Both the position numbers and the translations under genes were made by a program. The notes under the pieces are model-generated. The model did no database searches, was not told the origin of the DNA, and saw only the letters and a list, made by a program, of their open reading frames with translations. Below, piece after piece: positions 1 through 10,179 of a stretch of DNA of 64,000 nucleotides (positions are counted from its first letter, which is position 1; each line of letters begins with the position of its first letter). The DNA lies in contig JAISKD010000001.1 in NCBI GenBank assembly GCA_031261065.1, positions 1 to 64,000 on the forward strand, written 5' to 3'. The DNA comes from Mycoplasmataceae bacterium (GTDB taxonomy: Bacteria > Bacillota_I > Bacilli_A > Mycoplasmatales > Mycoplasmoidaceae).

Positions 1-2
1 CA

Positions 3-1358
3 GCAGTTTGTTATACATCCGGCATAACTCTCCTAGGCACTGGAACATATAATGATGCAGCACTTAAAAATCGTCTTCCCGATGAAACGACAAGCCCATA
101 TAGAAATTTAAACATTACACCAGATGGCCCAAATTTAGTTACAACTGGTGGTAGTTATTCTGTTACAAAGACGGACAAAGAACTAGCAGACTTATTAACG
201 TATGACTATACCAGTGAGCCAACTGATGTTAGTTTACCAACAACAGAAGGGACCGTGTCTGTTCCATACTTGAATATCACCGGTGTCACTTTTAAGAATG
301 ATGGAACATTGACAAACATACCTAGTAATTTCCTCTTAAGTGTTGAGAGCCCTAGCCACACAGGCAAAGGTTTTATAAATTTTAATTCTGCGTTAATAAT
401 TCCAAATTCTGTCTTAACAATTGGAGCCCATTTTCTAGAATGCATGTCTGCTGATTCACAACATCATAACATTTTTAATCAACAGTTAACACTTTCAAAC
501 AATTTGGTCACAATTGGTAATTATTTTATGGATGGTTGTCGTGTTTTTAATCAACCAATAACACTTTCAAACAATTTGGTCACAATTGGTAATTATTTTA
601 TGGATGGTTGTGTTTCATTTAATCGACCAATTGCCCTACCAAATTCATTGTATAAAATAGGTAATTATTTTATGAATGGTTGCACTGTTTTTAATAAAGC
701 AATTACACTTTCAAGCGATTTAAGTACATTGCATGATATTGGAGATTATTTTATGTCTGACTGTATCGCATTCGATACAGGAATTACCTATCCGGTATCC
801 TTGAGTGAAATTGGGGAAAATTTTCTATCCGGATGTTCTTCGTTTAACGAACCTATCACAATTCCTAGAAATATTCATTTAATTGAAACCGGATTTCTCA
901 TGGGCTGTGCGGCTTTTAACAGTTCATTAACCTTTGACTACTATAATAATCAGGACCCCTTTTACATAAATACCAAAGGGGAATACTCAATTTATTGGAA
1001 CGAAAATGGATTTATGAATGGGTGCATTTTGTTTAATAAGAATATTACCTTCAGCACCGGCTCATATAACATAGGCATTGGCGGCTATAATTTTATGAAT
1101 AATTGTAAGTCTATGGCCTCAACGATAGATTTCGGAAGCAAGAATGTAAGCATTTGAGATGCACCTGACACTAGTGACTGCCCAGGACGCGAAGGTCTCT
1201 TAATGGACACGATTGGTCCCACCTTGACCATACACTCAACAAATTATAATGTTTATTTCTCTTACCTCGCCACTATCTGGGATCCCTCATTCAATGGCAC
1301 TAGAATACATACCGGAGAGGAAACTTGGCATAGAAGATATACTATCAACACGATTTAA
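3..1358 (+). CDS. BspA-like leucine-rich-repeat surface protein, 3' part
   Basis: The reading frame is open from the window edge, so the start lies upstream; at least 451 residues are present, with one UGA read as Trp at 1155-1157. The protein is a chain of about 24-residue repeats built on the pattern F-M-x-G-C-x-x-F-N-x-x-I-x-L-x-x-x-L-x-x-I-G. This mixes the BspA LRR core (IG..F..C) with the 'F-N' element seen in the mycoplasma DUF285 repeats. BspA-like proteins are surface adhesins, so an exposed binding role is inferred. Two neighbouring repeats are identical over 53 bases. The last 68 residues after the UGA lack clear repeats. Trp is also encoded by TGG three times here, which is more often than in the housekeeping genes. 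It is convergent with truA. Confidence 0.8.
487..611 (+). repeat. Tandem 72-bp repeat with 53-bp identical blocks
   Basis: Positions 487-539 and 559-611 are identical and lie 72 bases (24 codons) apart, inside the BspA-like gene. The block encodes one LRR unit. Because the period is a multiple of three, slippage would add or remove a repeat without breaking the frame. Confidence 0.85.
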
Positions 1359-1441
1359 TATAACGCTAATCTAAAGTGGAAGAGTATTTGGCGAGACAAA
1401 TACATTCTTATCTAAATACCGTCAACAACCAGAGTAAGAGC

Positions 1442-2164
1442 TTAATACTTTACTTCGTGCAAATATAACCCACACCCTTTAGCTTTTGAAATTGCCGATC
1501 CTTTTTTGGGATTGTTAATTAAATTGCTAATATCATTTCAGTCTTTCTTACCTTCATTAACATCAATGATACTTGCTACAATTATTCTTACCATATTTCG
1601 TAAGAAGCCACTACCATTAACCTCGATAATTATCTCATTATCCTTTTTCAATAATTTAATGTAGTTTATTTTTCTTATTGTATCCTCGTTATCAGATGTT
1701 GAAAATGATTTGAAATCATGTTCACCAACAAAGAAAGGAAAAGTTTTCTTGATAAGGGCTATATTTAAATCGTTGTCATATTGTAATTCATGATTACGTT
1801 TAAAGATATTTTTTTCTTTTGAGATTACGTACCGATAAGTTTTTGATTTTGCAGAAAATCGTGCATGAAAATCATCGTCAACTTCAGATACTCTTTTGAA
1901 TGTTATATCTTCAGGCGCAAGTGCATTAAGGGCAGATAACAAATTTTTGCAACTAAGAGTACTATGTTTAATTTTAAATGAAAAAACTTGAGCATTTGCA
2001 TGAACATATGCATCAGTTCTTCCACTTCCGGCAATAATTACTTTTTGTTTAAATATCTTCTGTAATATTTCTTCGATCGTTTGTTGTACAGTTCTATAGT
2101 CACGTTGTTTTGCTCATCCATGAAAGTTTGTTCCATCATATGCCACAGTTACTTTGTAGTTCAT
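1442..2164 (-). CDS. truA: tRNA pseudouridine(38-40) synthase TruA
   Basis: A 240-aa protein that converts uridines 38-40 of the tRNA anticodon arm to pseudouridine. It starts with the family's MNYKVTVAYDGTNFHGW-type segment and contains the catalytic Asp in GSGRTDAYVHA. The usual Gly after GRTDA is Tyr here. The C-terminal GSGFLRNMVR motif is also present. Trp residues are encoded by UGA. Length is at the short end of the 240-265 aa usual range. The start lies one base after the ecfT stop, so it is the last gene of the ECF operon. This link between truA and ecf genes is common in Firmicutes and Mollicutes. Confidence 0.95.
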
Positions 2165-2165
2165 A

Positions 2166-3308
2166 TTAAATCATTAAATCCGTTCGTGCTAATGGTCCAA
2201 AAGTAAGGTGAGCAAAATAAAAATAAAATAAGAAACCGAAAGTAATACCGACTAATGTCATTAATATAACATCACTTACTCTTATAGAGAAAGAACGATA
2301 ACGTGTTCTTGAAGAACGAGGGTCGTATGCTCGTGCATCCATAGCATTTCCTAGATCATCGGCCTTTTTAAACGCAACAGCAAACATTGGAATTATTAGA
2401 GAAACTAATGACTTTATTTTTGTAGTAATATTTCCGTTCTTAAAGTCAATACCACGTGATGATTGCGCTTTCATAATTCTCTGTGAATCAGCTAATAGCG
2501 ATGGAACGAAACGAATAGCAATAGAAATAACCATCGCTCATTCAGTTACTGGAGCTTTAACGAATTTGAAAACACCTAGTGAGTCTTCAATTGCATATGT
2601 AAGCTCAACTGATGTTGTGGTAGAAACTAGAATTGTAATTATTGTGATCATTGTAATAATCTTCAATGTTACATATATAGAATAATAAGCAACCTGAGTA
2701 GACAATGTATATCATTTAATGTTGTAACCTAATGTAAAATAATCGGTCTTTGTTGCATCATAAGGATCTGGGCCAATTTTAACAAACAAATATTTATCAA
2801 ACCTTCCTAATCCTTGCGTATTTTCCCAATGCTGTGCGACAGCTTTTGAAAGATTTCCAACACCATTATATTGAAATATACGTAAGTCGCCAGAACCGGG
2901 CATCACAGGTACACCATTTCAAATATTTCCACCAGCAAGACTTCCGATGTTATAGCAATACGTGTGTTCTCCTAAATTAAAGCTTTTAAAACTATCAACA
3001 TTAAAAATAATGTTATTCTTGTCTATTAAAACAAGACCAGGAGTTTTAAAGGCAACCCAGTTCATAACAAATAAAACAGCAAGCATAAAGAAACCGGATT
3101 TAATTATTGCCCAGAATAATCTCTTTGGTAGTTTACTACCAAACCATAAGATCATAACGTTAATCAATAGAATAAGTTCTCCAAATATTCCATTTGGTAT
3201 GAATACTAAAACAATAAGCATCACACACATTGCGAACTTCAAAGTAGGGTTCATTTGGTGGAGGAATGATTTTCTATTTATATAGTTTGTAAATCCAGCC
3301 TGTGCCAT
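2166..3308 (-). CDS. ecfT: Energy-coupling factor transporter transmembrane protein EcfT
   Basis: A 380-aa multi-spanning membrane protein that couples the EcfA ATPases to exchangeable S subunits in vitamin uptake. Hydrophobic segments follow an N-terminal GFTNYINRKSFLHQMNPTLK-like motif (the LHxLxPxxK signature of EcfT). The cytoplasmic coupling helices carry QSSRGID and ARAYDPRSSRTRYR, the family's Ala-Arg-Gly type motifs. An extra soluble stretch of about 100 residues (residues ~105-205) lies between the first and later membrane segments, as in other mycoplasma EcfT proteins, which are longer than the ~265-aa standard. Its start codon overlaps the ecfA2 stop codon by one base (TAATG), which suggests translational coupling. 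Confidence 0.93.
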
Positions 3309-4237
3309 TATTTCTCCTTGCCTCCTATGCCGTTTATTTCATCAACATATTCACAGAATTCTTCAATAGTTCTTGGTTGCTTTTCATATAATGCGTTGTA
3401 TTTATTATCTTTTTTAGAAAGCTCTTCAATAAATTTAACAATTGGAGGTGTATCAAGAGAATTCTCACTTAAAAGTTTCTTATTTGTAAAAATATCATAA
3501 GGTGTACCACTAGCTAATAATTTTTTATTACCAAGTACCAATACTTCATCAGCAATCTCTAATACCTGAGCCATCTGATGAGTAATAACTATTATTGTCT
3601 TACCATCAAGTTTCATGTCTTTGATTATTCTCATCATTTCTTTTTCACCAGCAGGGTCTAATCCAGCAGTTGGTTCATCAAAGATTATGATTTCTGGTTC
3701 AATCGCTAAGATTCCAGCAATTGCAACACGTCTCTTTTGTCCACCTGATAAAGCGAAAGGTGAACTCATAAGGAAAGCAGAATCCATACCCATTAGGTTA
3801 AGATATTTTTTAGCAAGAACTTTAGCTTCTTCCTTTGGGGTTCCTAAATTTATTGGTCCAAAGATTATATCGGACTCAACTGTGTTTTTAAATAACTGAT
3901 ATTCTGGAAATTGAAAAACCATTCCTATTTTTTTTCTTAATTCGGCGAAGTGAGATATCTTTCTCTTTTTACCAGTAATCAAGAAATTATCAATTCTCAC
4001 TGAGCCATACTTAGATCTTAATAATCCATTAAAGTGTGTAACAAGTGCAGTCTTTCCACTTCCTGAGTTACCAATTATAAAGAATATTTTATTCTTTTGA
4101 AAATCATAACTAAAATCTTCAAGAACTAATGTCTCGTTTTCAGTTTTTTCATCGAACATAATTTTAAGATTCTTAACTTCGATGATATTACCATTTGTTA
4201 AATTGGCAACTTTAGTTTTATTTTGAGACGATAACAT
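3308..4237 (-). CDS. ecfA2: ECF transporter ATP-binding protein EcfA2
   Basis: A 309-aa ABC ATPase. It shows Walker A GNSGSGKT, a Q-loop (VFQFPEYQLF), signature LSGGQ, Walker B IIIFDEPTAGLDP and the switch His in VITHQM. The FPE..LF Q-loop is typical of EcfA subunits. It pairs with EcfA1 to drive EcfT and the substrate-binding subunits. Start and stop codons overlap both neighbours by one base, so the three core genes form one coupled unit. The C-terminal ~60 residues are the EcfA-specific extension. Assignment as A2 rather than A1 rests on gene order. Confidence 0.93.
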   Translation of the reverse strand: MLSSQNKTKVANLTNGNIIEVKNLKIMFDEKTENETLVLEDFSYDFQKNKIFFIIGNSGSGKTALVTHFNGLLRSKYGSVRIDNFLITGKKRKISHFAELRKKIGMVFQFPEYQLFKNTVESDIIFGPINLGTPKEEAKVLAKKYLNLMGMDSAFLMSSPFALSGGQKRRVAIAGILAIEPEIIIFDEPTAGLDPAGEKEMMRIIKDMKLDGKTIIVITHQMAQVLEIADEVLVLGNKKLLASGTPYDIFTNKKLLSENSLDTPPIVKFIEELSKKDNKYNALYEKQPRTIEEFCEYVDEINGIGGKEK

Positions 4238-5076
4238 TATCTTTTACCCCTTTTCAGTATTTGTTCAATGAAATCAGTACGTGAAAGAGTTGGTTCAAAT
4301 TGATGATTCTTCTTATCAAAAATCTTAGATGCTTGTAATGTCAATGGAACATCAAGTTGAATATTTTTTAAACGTTCACGATCTTCAAATATTTCACTAG
4401 GAGTACCGCTTTCAATAAGTTTACCAGCTTTTAAAACTAATACTCTATCAGCATTAACAACTTCTTCCATATCATGTGTTATTGAAATAACTGTTTTATT
4501 AAATTTCTCTTTTAAAAATAGCATTAAAGATTTTATTTGCATTTTAGAACGTGGGTCTAACATAGAGGTTGATTCATCAAAAATGATTATTTTAGGATTG
4601 GTAGCCAATACTGAGGCTATGGCAACTCTTTGCTTTTGACCTCCAGATAAATTGGCGGCATCATTCGTTAATAAATCTTCGATATTAACTAACTTTGCAA
4701 TTTTATGAATGATCATTTTAATATCATTTGGTTTAACTCTTCTATTTTCAAGCCCAAAGGCAATATCATCCTCAGCAGTTAAACCAATAAACTGGTTATC
4801 TGGATTTTGAAAGATAATACCAACACAATCTCTAAGATATTTGATATTTGTTTTATGTATTGTTTCACCAAATAATTGAATAGTTCCTGATCTTGGTGCT
4901 AATAATCCAGTCATTAGTTTGGAAATTGTTGATTTTCCACTACCATTGTGGCCAATAACACATATATATTCACCTTCGTCTATTGTAAATGAGATGTCAT
5001 CAAGTGTGACCACATTGGGGGTGTAACCGAATGTAATATTGTTAAATGAGACAGCCTTTACGTGTTTATCACTCAT
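4237..5076 (-). CDS. ecfA1: ECF transporter ATP-binding protein EcfA1
   Basis: A 279-aa ABC ATPase with Walker A GHNGSGKST, Q-loop IIFQNPDNQFIG, signature LSGGQKQR, Walker B IIIFDESTSMLDP and H-loop SITHDMEE. The ATPase Glu is in FDES. It forms the ATPase pair with EcfA2. An alternative ATG lies six bases upstream (5082). A TATAAT directly abuts that upstream ATG, so a transcript starting 6-7 bases past the -10 would begin at the ATG at 5076, which I chose. The gene can also be reached by readthrough from the TSCPD gene 20 bases upstream. Confidence 0.92.
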   Translation of the reverse strand: MSDKHVKAVSFNNITFGYTPNVVTLDDISFTIDEGEYICVIGHNGSGKSTISKLMTGLLAPRSGTIQLFGETIHKTNIKYLRDCVGIIFQNPDNQFIGLTAEDDIAFGLENRRVKPNDIKMIIHKIAKLVNIEDLLTNDAANLSGGQKQRVAIASVLATNPKIIIFDESTSMLDPRSKMQIKSLMLFLKEKFNKTVISITHDMEEVVNADRVLVLKAGKLIESGTPSEIFEDRERLKNIQLDVPLTLQASKIFDKKNHQFEPTLSRTDFIEQILKRGKR

Positions 5077-5082
5077 AACCAT

Positions 5083-5088
5083 ATTATA
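5083..5088 (-). promoter_or_regulatory. -10 element before ecfA1
   Basis: TATAAT on the minus strand, six bases before the ATG at 5076, with no Shine-Dalgarno. This could be an internal promoter giving a leaderless ecfA1-ecfA2-ecfT-truA mRNA. Confidence 0.5.
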
Positions 5089-5096
5089 TATAGGTG

Positions 5097-5348
5097 TTAT
5101 TTATGATTTTTATAAGAAAGTAAAGCTAAGGAAATCTGATCAGGACATGATGTGCCTCTGTTCCTACAGTTGATACCTTTAAGAGCACTTATTGTGTCAT
5201 CAACACTTTTATTTTTTATTAGTGCTGAAATACCTTTAAGATTTCCATCACAACCGCCTATTGCAATAAAGTCCTTGATTATATCATCCTCTATTTCAAA
5301 GATAAACTTTGTTGAGCAAACTCCTGTTGGTGTATATTCGTATTTCAT
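5097..5348 (-). CDS. TSCPD-domain protein (TIGR03905-like)
   Basis: An 83-aa protein containing the sequence GTSCPDQ, the name-giving TSCPD motif, with further conserved Cys residues at positions ~11, ~33 and ~61 (GVCSTK, GGCDGN, INCRN). These Cys could bind metal. Small TSCPD proteins of this kind are widespread in Firmicutes; the same domain occurs at the C-terminus of some vitamin-B12-dependent ribonucleotide reductases. No biochemical role is established for the stand-alone form as far as I know. It lies in the same direction between a lipoprotein gene and the ECF core, so co-transcription is likely. Confidence 0.8.
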   Translation of the reverse strand: MKYEYTPTGVCSTKFIFEIEDDIIKDFIAIGGCDGNLKGISALIKNKSVDDTISALKGINCRNRGTSCPDQISLALLSYKNHK

Positions 5349-5350
5349 AT

Positions 5351-6133
5351 TTATGATGTTATTGTAATATTAAAAACAACGGAATATGAAGAAGAAGTTA
5401 TACTTTGGTCAGGAATTGATGCTACAAACTTAAAAACATAAGTGTATGTGGTTCCAATAACTGCGGAAGTAATTTGAAAAGAGCCAGAAAATAAACCACT
5501 ACCATCAGTACTCAAATTTGGTGTGGACATTGATTGTGTATCATTGGTGTACACAACTTTGTCATTATTATAATTTGCATCATATGGGACCGGAGAAACA
5601 GAAAGTTGGTATGGTTGTATGGCTACACCTGCTCCTGCTACAGCAGACGTTACACTATAATTGAACTGATAACTAGGCTCAAATTCATTTATCGCAATTG
5701 TACGTAATTGTGGTCTAGTAACAGTGATTGTTATTTCAAGTGGTTGAAGCACATAAATAGGAGCTCTGTCTTTAAGAGTTGCTCCGGCATAAATGTGTGA
5801 TATAAAAGTCTTAGATATGGCAGACCTTGAGTCAAAATTAATATTTGGTGTTCCAACTAGCTGACCCATTGAGTTAAGTTGCACTCCATTAGGTAGGTCA
5901 GTACTTCAGAATGTTTCACCAGTTACCACACTACCAACAGGGTCCTTCTCAATTAAAAAAAGAGAAGTTTGTATTGTTACATAATTCTCAAAAATAAATT
6001 CTGTTTGTCCTGTAAGCACAATAGATTCAGCACTAAAAAATGTTGGATAATCGCCAATACACGAGGTGACCGCTAATGGAACAGTAATGACTGAAGCAGC
6101 TGCTAATGCATGAATCTTAGTTCTTCTTTTCAT
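5351..6133 (-). CDS. Lipoprotein with putative Ig-like domain
   Basis: A 260-aa predicted lipoprotein: MKRR start, hydrophobic stretch and lipobox-like AVTSC with Cys25. A segment LPNGVQLNSMGQLVGTPN (residues ~85-105) resembles the strand pair of 'putative Ig' (He_PIG-type) domains, LP.G.....G...GTP. The rest looks beta-rich, with Val, Thr and Ile alternating. I chose the ATG at 6133 rather than the longer in-frame option because a TATAAT sits exactly six bases before it and the signal peptide then begins correctly. The function is unknown; surface exposure is inferred. It starts a run with the TSCPD and ECF genes. Confidence 0.75.
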
Positions 6134-6139
6134 ATTTAT

Positions 6140-6145
6140 ATTATA
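6140..6145 (-). promoter_or_regulatory. -10 element before the lipoprotein gene at 6133
   Basis: TATAAT on the minus strand, exactly six bases from the ATG, overlapping the stop codon of the upstream Abi gene. No Shine-Dalgarno is present, so the mRNA is probably leaderless. Confidence 0.6.
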
Positions 6146-7217
6146 TGGTTCGTTTATAGGCATTACCTGTGAACACAATAAGTATTTTTTCAATTATTGC
6201 ATCAGCCTCTTTCTCAGGTAATGAATACACCAATCCATTCATCTCCTTGGCTCCAGCAATAGCATCACCCACAGTAGAAAAAACAGTGTGTTCATAGTTT
6301 CTTGTGAAATATAACGAATCAATTATGTTAATAAAAAAGACAATATCTATTGAATAATTATTGATTGTATCATTTGTAGCTAAACCAAGCATTTGTTTTA
6401 CGCCAATTATGTCATTTATAGCTCTACGTGTTTTTATTTCATCCATATCTTTTCTTCCTTGGTATAGCATTTCTTCATCAACAAAACACGATGCATCACC
6501 ATGTGCTAGGTAATTTCTAAATTTTACTAGAAAATCTAACATCATATTAAAGTTTTTATTACTCTTTCCACTAGATTCATAAAAATTACTTATAACTCTA
6601 TTTTGATATTCTTCATTCATATCTCTGAATAATCGGGTGGAAGCACTAAATGATAAAAGACGTGGTCATAAGAAGATATTAATTTCATTAAGATTAATAT
6701 CTTTTTCTTCATTAAATGTAGGATTTTCTTGACGGAAACGATCAAATCAAATACCATGTGAATGGTTCTGTAAATCAGTAACTAATTTATTGATTAAAAA
6801 GCCAATATGTTTATCGTCACATACAGTTATTTTTCTAAAGAAATCTATAGTATTATCTTTATGGATATGACCATTATTTTTTTGGATATCTTTTTCTGCT
6901 CCAAGTATATATGTAATTGAAGAAGCTAAGTGTGATTCAATTTGTTTAACAAATGGGAATAATTCATCACCTACTTTTCTACTAATTTTAAAGAAAAGAA
7001 TAAAGTATTCTGGTTTCTCAAGAAAGATTTTGAATTTATCGTTTGATTCCATCTTATGTATGTAACCATACATAAGGAAATCATAGCTATATCATCTTAA
7101 ACAGTCTGCAATAGCATCTTTTGCTAGACTTTTTTCATATTTTCATCCACAAACATTGTAAATTCGCTTTAATTGCTCAGTGTATGTTTTGAAATTAAAT
7201 ATGTGGTTCTGTTCCAT
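6141..7217 (-). CDS. Abi (abortive infection-like) HEPN-family protein
   Basis: A 358-aa soluble protein with the layout of the Abi_2/AbiF-AbiD family. The N-terminal half has LxxYSYDFLMYGY and FxxQIESHLASSI; the C-terminal half has KFRNYLAHGD. The RNYLAH at residues 234-239 matches the R-x4-6-H RNase motif of HEPN domains. Family members act in phage abortive infection or as RNase toxins. Activity here is inferred. The gene is monocistronic, about 80 bases from a divergent transporter gene, with TATAAT about 20 bases and an AAGGA about 10 bases upstream of the start. UGA encodes several Trp, so the gene is adapted to this host code. Confidence 0.75.
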
Positions 7218-7299
7218 TGTATTCCTTAATATTCATTATATGATTTGTTCTTACATGCGAATAAGAGAATAACATACATAATTATAATATATATAACAT

Positions 7300-8499
7300 A
7301 TGGACAGTTTATTGACTAGTGTGGGCGAAGGTACTGAATTACCAAAAATTGACGCCAAGGATACATTAATCATATTCTTAGCGTTAATTGGTTGTGTTAT
7401 TTTTTTAATTTCTCTTAAAAAAATATACTACCGATTCCGTCTTAAGAAAAGATATTATATTTTCCCTAAAATCTCAACAAAGGGAATATCTAATATTGCA
7501 CTAGTTATTTCAATATCAGCGGCAATTATTTTGCTACTAACTTTAGTTACTGCTGGTTTCATGGGTATTTTATTTAGAGCATACCCAGGAACTCGTGTAA
7601 CTGTTGAGGGTATTCTAATCAAAATAGGTGGTCTTTTATTTGGGCCAATTATCGGAGTGTTCATTGGCGGTGTAACAGACCTTCTTTCAATCGCCTTAAC
7701 AGCAGGTATGTTCCACTATGGATACTTTATATCAGCATGTACATATGGATTACTAGCAGGTTTTGTTAGAAGTATTATCAATATTTCAAAAGGAAAAAGA
7801 AGTGTGATGATTTCTTTGGGCGCTTTATATATTGGTGTTTGTGCAATGATCAGCATAGTGTATGCATGATATCAAACAAATGAATCAGCATTCAATATTC
7901 CTATATTTGGACTTGACATTCCAATAACAAAAGAAATTTTGTATTCTATTTTTGCTGGTGTTGCAGGTGCTGGTATAATGTCAATACTTGTAATTGTTGG
8001 TATTAAATACCGATACAACATTTTATATACAATTTCTAAAGCATTTAATTCATTTTTCTCTAAAACATCAAACAGACGTTTTGCTAAGAAAACAAGAAAG
8101 AATTATGATATTCAATTAATGGCTGATCGTCATCTAAAATATATATCAAAACATAAAGCTGAAATTACTTCACGAAACACAGAAATCATCAGTTACAGAG
8201 TAAAAGCAGATAATGAAAATAAAAACGATTGATTATCATTCTTAATTCCAGTAATCGTTCTTTCTATTTCTGCTGAACTTGTAACTGAAATATGTATTAT
8301 TCCTATATTCGACTATGAATTAGGTGGAGGATTACCATTCTCTTATTGAATAGGAACACGATCACTCATGTTAGTAATTATGGTGCCATTTAACATTTTA
8401 ATTATTTATCCTATATATAGGGTGGTATATCCGACAATGAATTACAAATATGAAAATGATATTATTGAAAGTATACATGTACCACTTATAAAGGAGTAA
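7300..8499 (+). CDS. ECF transporter substrate-binding (S) subunit, folate-like
   Basis: A 399-aa membrane protein with about seven to eight hydrophobic segments. Residues ~98-140 (PGTRVTVEGILIKIGG, LLFGPIIGVFIGGVTDLL) match the conserved core of ECF S components, in which a Gly-rich 'GxLFGPxxGxxxGxxxDxL' stretch follows a substrate-facing loop. The closest resemblance I recognise is the FolT (folate) group. The substrate remains uncertain. It would use the EcfA1A2T module encoded nearby on the other strand, a typical group II arrangement. The middle region (residues ~240-310) is a charged cytoplasmic insert. gatC follows two bases downstream, so the gene heads an S-gatCAB operon. Confidence 0.7.
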
Positions 8500-8501
8500 T
8501 T

Positions 8502-8777
8502 ATGGAAAAGAAAAAAGAAGAATTAATAAAATTAACTAAAATACTACATTTTGAGATGAATGAGACACAGCTTCAATCTTTACTAGACGAATTTGATTCA
8601 GTTATTAATAAACTTAAATTACTTTCTAATGTTGATACACATGCTGTGGAACCAACATATTCACCTCTTAAAAAGAACTCAACTATTTTACGTGAAGATA
8701 TTGCAACAACTACAGATGCTTCAAAGATACTTGAAAATGCTCCTAATAAGAAAGGAGACTTTGTAGTAGTTAAATAA
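8502..8777 (+). CDS. gatC: Asp/Glu-tRNA amidotransferase subunit GatC
   Basis: A 91-aa small subunit of the GatCAB amidotransferase that stabilises GatA on GatB. It shows the family pattern: an N-terminal helical LTKILHFEMNETQLQSL, then the NVDTHAVEPTYSP motif, the L.ED (LREDIATT) motif, and a C-terminal NKKGDFVVVK. A strong Shine-Dalgarno (AAGGAG, 8491-8496) precedes the ATG and overlaps the end of the S-subunit gene. gatA starts one base after its stop codon. Confidence 0.92.
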   Translation: MEKKKEELIKLTKILHFEMNETQLQSLLDEFDSVINKLKLLSNVDTHAVEPTYSPLKKNSTILREDIATTTDASKILENAPNKKGDFVVVK

Positions 8778-8778
8778 T

Positions 8779-10179
8779 ATGAAATCGTTAATAATTGAAC
8801 TAAATGAAAAAATAAAATCAGGCCAAACAAGTGTTGCTGATGTTTATGAGAACGCAAAAAAAGAACTTCACAAAATAGATTCAACTAATGCTAATCTTGC
8901 ATATGCTGACCAAATCACAAACACAGAACTAACAGATAATGTTTTATCTGGTATACCTTATACCTTAAAGGATTTGGTAAGCACAAAAGGAATTCTAACA
9001 ACTGGTGGAAGTAATATACTTAAAAATTATTACCCACCATATAGTGCATACATATATGAGAAACTAATTTCTGCTGGCGCCAACTTAGTATGTAAAGCAA
9101 ACTGTGATGAATATGGTATGGGTGGTACAGGTTTACACGGACTAAACGGTAAAGTAACAAACATTCTTGATAGTAACAGAATCACTGGTGGTTCTTCATC
9201 TGGTTCGGTTGTAGAAGTTGCTTCAGGCGCTGTACCTTTTTCAATTGGAACTGATACAGGCGATTCTGTACGTGCTCCTGCTTCATTAATGGGTTTAGTT
9301 GGATATAAACCTTCTTATGGATTATTCAGCAGATATGGTGTTATTCCATTCTCTCCATCATTAGACCACGTAGGAATCATCTCAAAATATGTAGCTGATG
9401 CCGCAATTGTAGCACAATGCATAGCCGGTTATGATGAAAGAGACTATACATCACAAAAAATAGAAGATACAAATTTTTATAAAAATCTAAAGACTGAAGA
9501 AACTATAAATATTTGTATCATCAAAGATATTGAAAACTATATGCAAGAAGGGTGTAAAGAAGCATATCTAAAATGTTTACAAGAACTTTCTGCTAAATAT
9601 ATAGTTAAGGAATATACATTAGATGAAAACATTCTTCGTGCTTTGTCTCCTACATACATGGCTATATCATACGCAGAAGCATGTTCATGTCATTCCAATA
9701 AAACTTCAATCCCGTTTGGTGTGTATGCAGGTGGACATGGTTATGATGAAGTTATTACAAAAGCTCGTTCAGCTGGTTTTGGAGACCAAGTTAAGAGAAG
9801 ATTTACAATCGGAGCATATATCACAAAGAGTGAAAACTTTGAAAAGATATTCCAGAAAGCAAAGAAAGTAAGAACTATAATTATCAATGAATTTAATGCA
9901 ATGATAAAACATAATGATTGCTTACTTCTTCCAGCCCATTCTATGGTTGCTCCATTAATATCTGATGTTGAAGGTGGAAATGTTCCTAGTGAATGATCAT
10001 TAGGCGTTGATCCTCTGATGATTGCAAACTTTGCTGGTACACCTTCAATTACAATTCCATATACTAAAGTAGATGGGCTACCATTTGGTATTAATATTAC
10101 AACAAAACAATTTGAAGACCAAAAGATGTTTAATATCGCATTGACACTTGAAGAATCATTAGGAGGTCAAAATGAGTAA
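8779..10179 (+). CDS. gatA: Asp/Glu-tRNA amidotransferase subunit GatA
   Basis: A 466-aa amidase subunit that hydrolyses glutamine to supply ammonia to mischarged tRNA. The amidase triad is visible: Lys in PYTLKDLVSTKG, and the Ser-cisSer pair in ITGGSSSGS followed by FSIGTDTGDSVRAPAS. The usual GSDTGGS is GTDTGDS here, a mild deviation. One UGA Trp lies at 9994-9996. The length is slightly below the usual ~480. The stop overlaps the gatB start by eight bases, indicating coupled translation. The complex probably makes Gln-tRNA(Gln), as mycoplasmas generally lack GlnRS. Confidence 0.95.

Noticed and set aside
487-611. CRISPR array
   Set aside because: Only two units, in frame inside an LRR gene, with no unique spacers or cas genes.
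1155-1157. TGA as the stop of the first BspA gene
   Set aside because: The frame continues 67 sense codons to TAA, and UGA is Trp throughout the window.
6134-6193. Longer N-terminus for the lipoprotein at 5351-6133
   Set aside because: The extension precedes a complete signal peptide and overlaps the -10 box and the end of the Abi gene.
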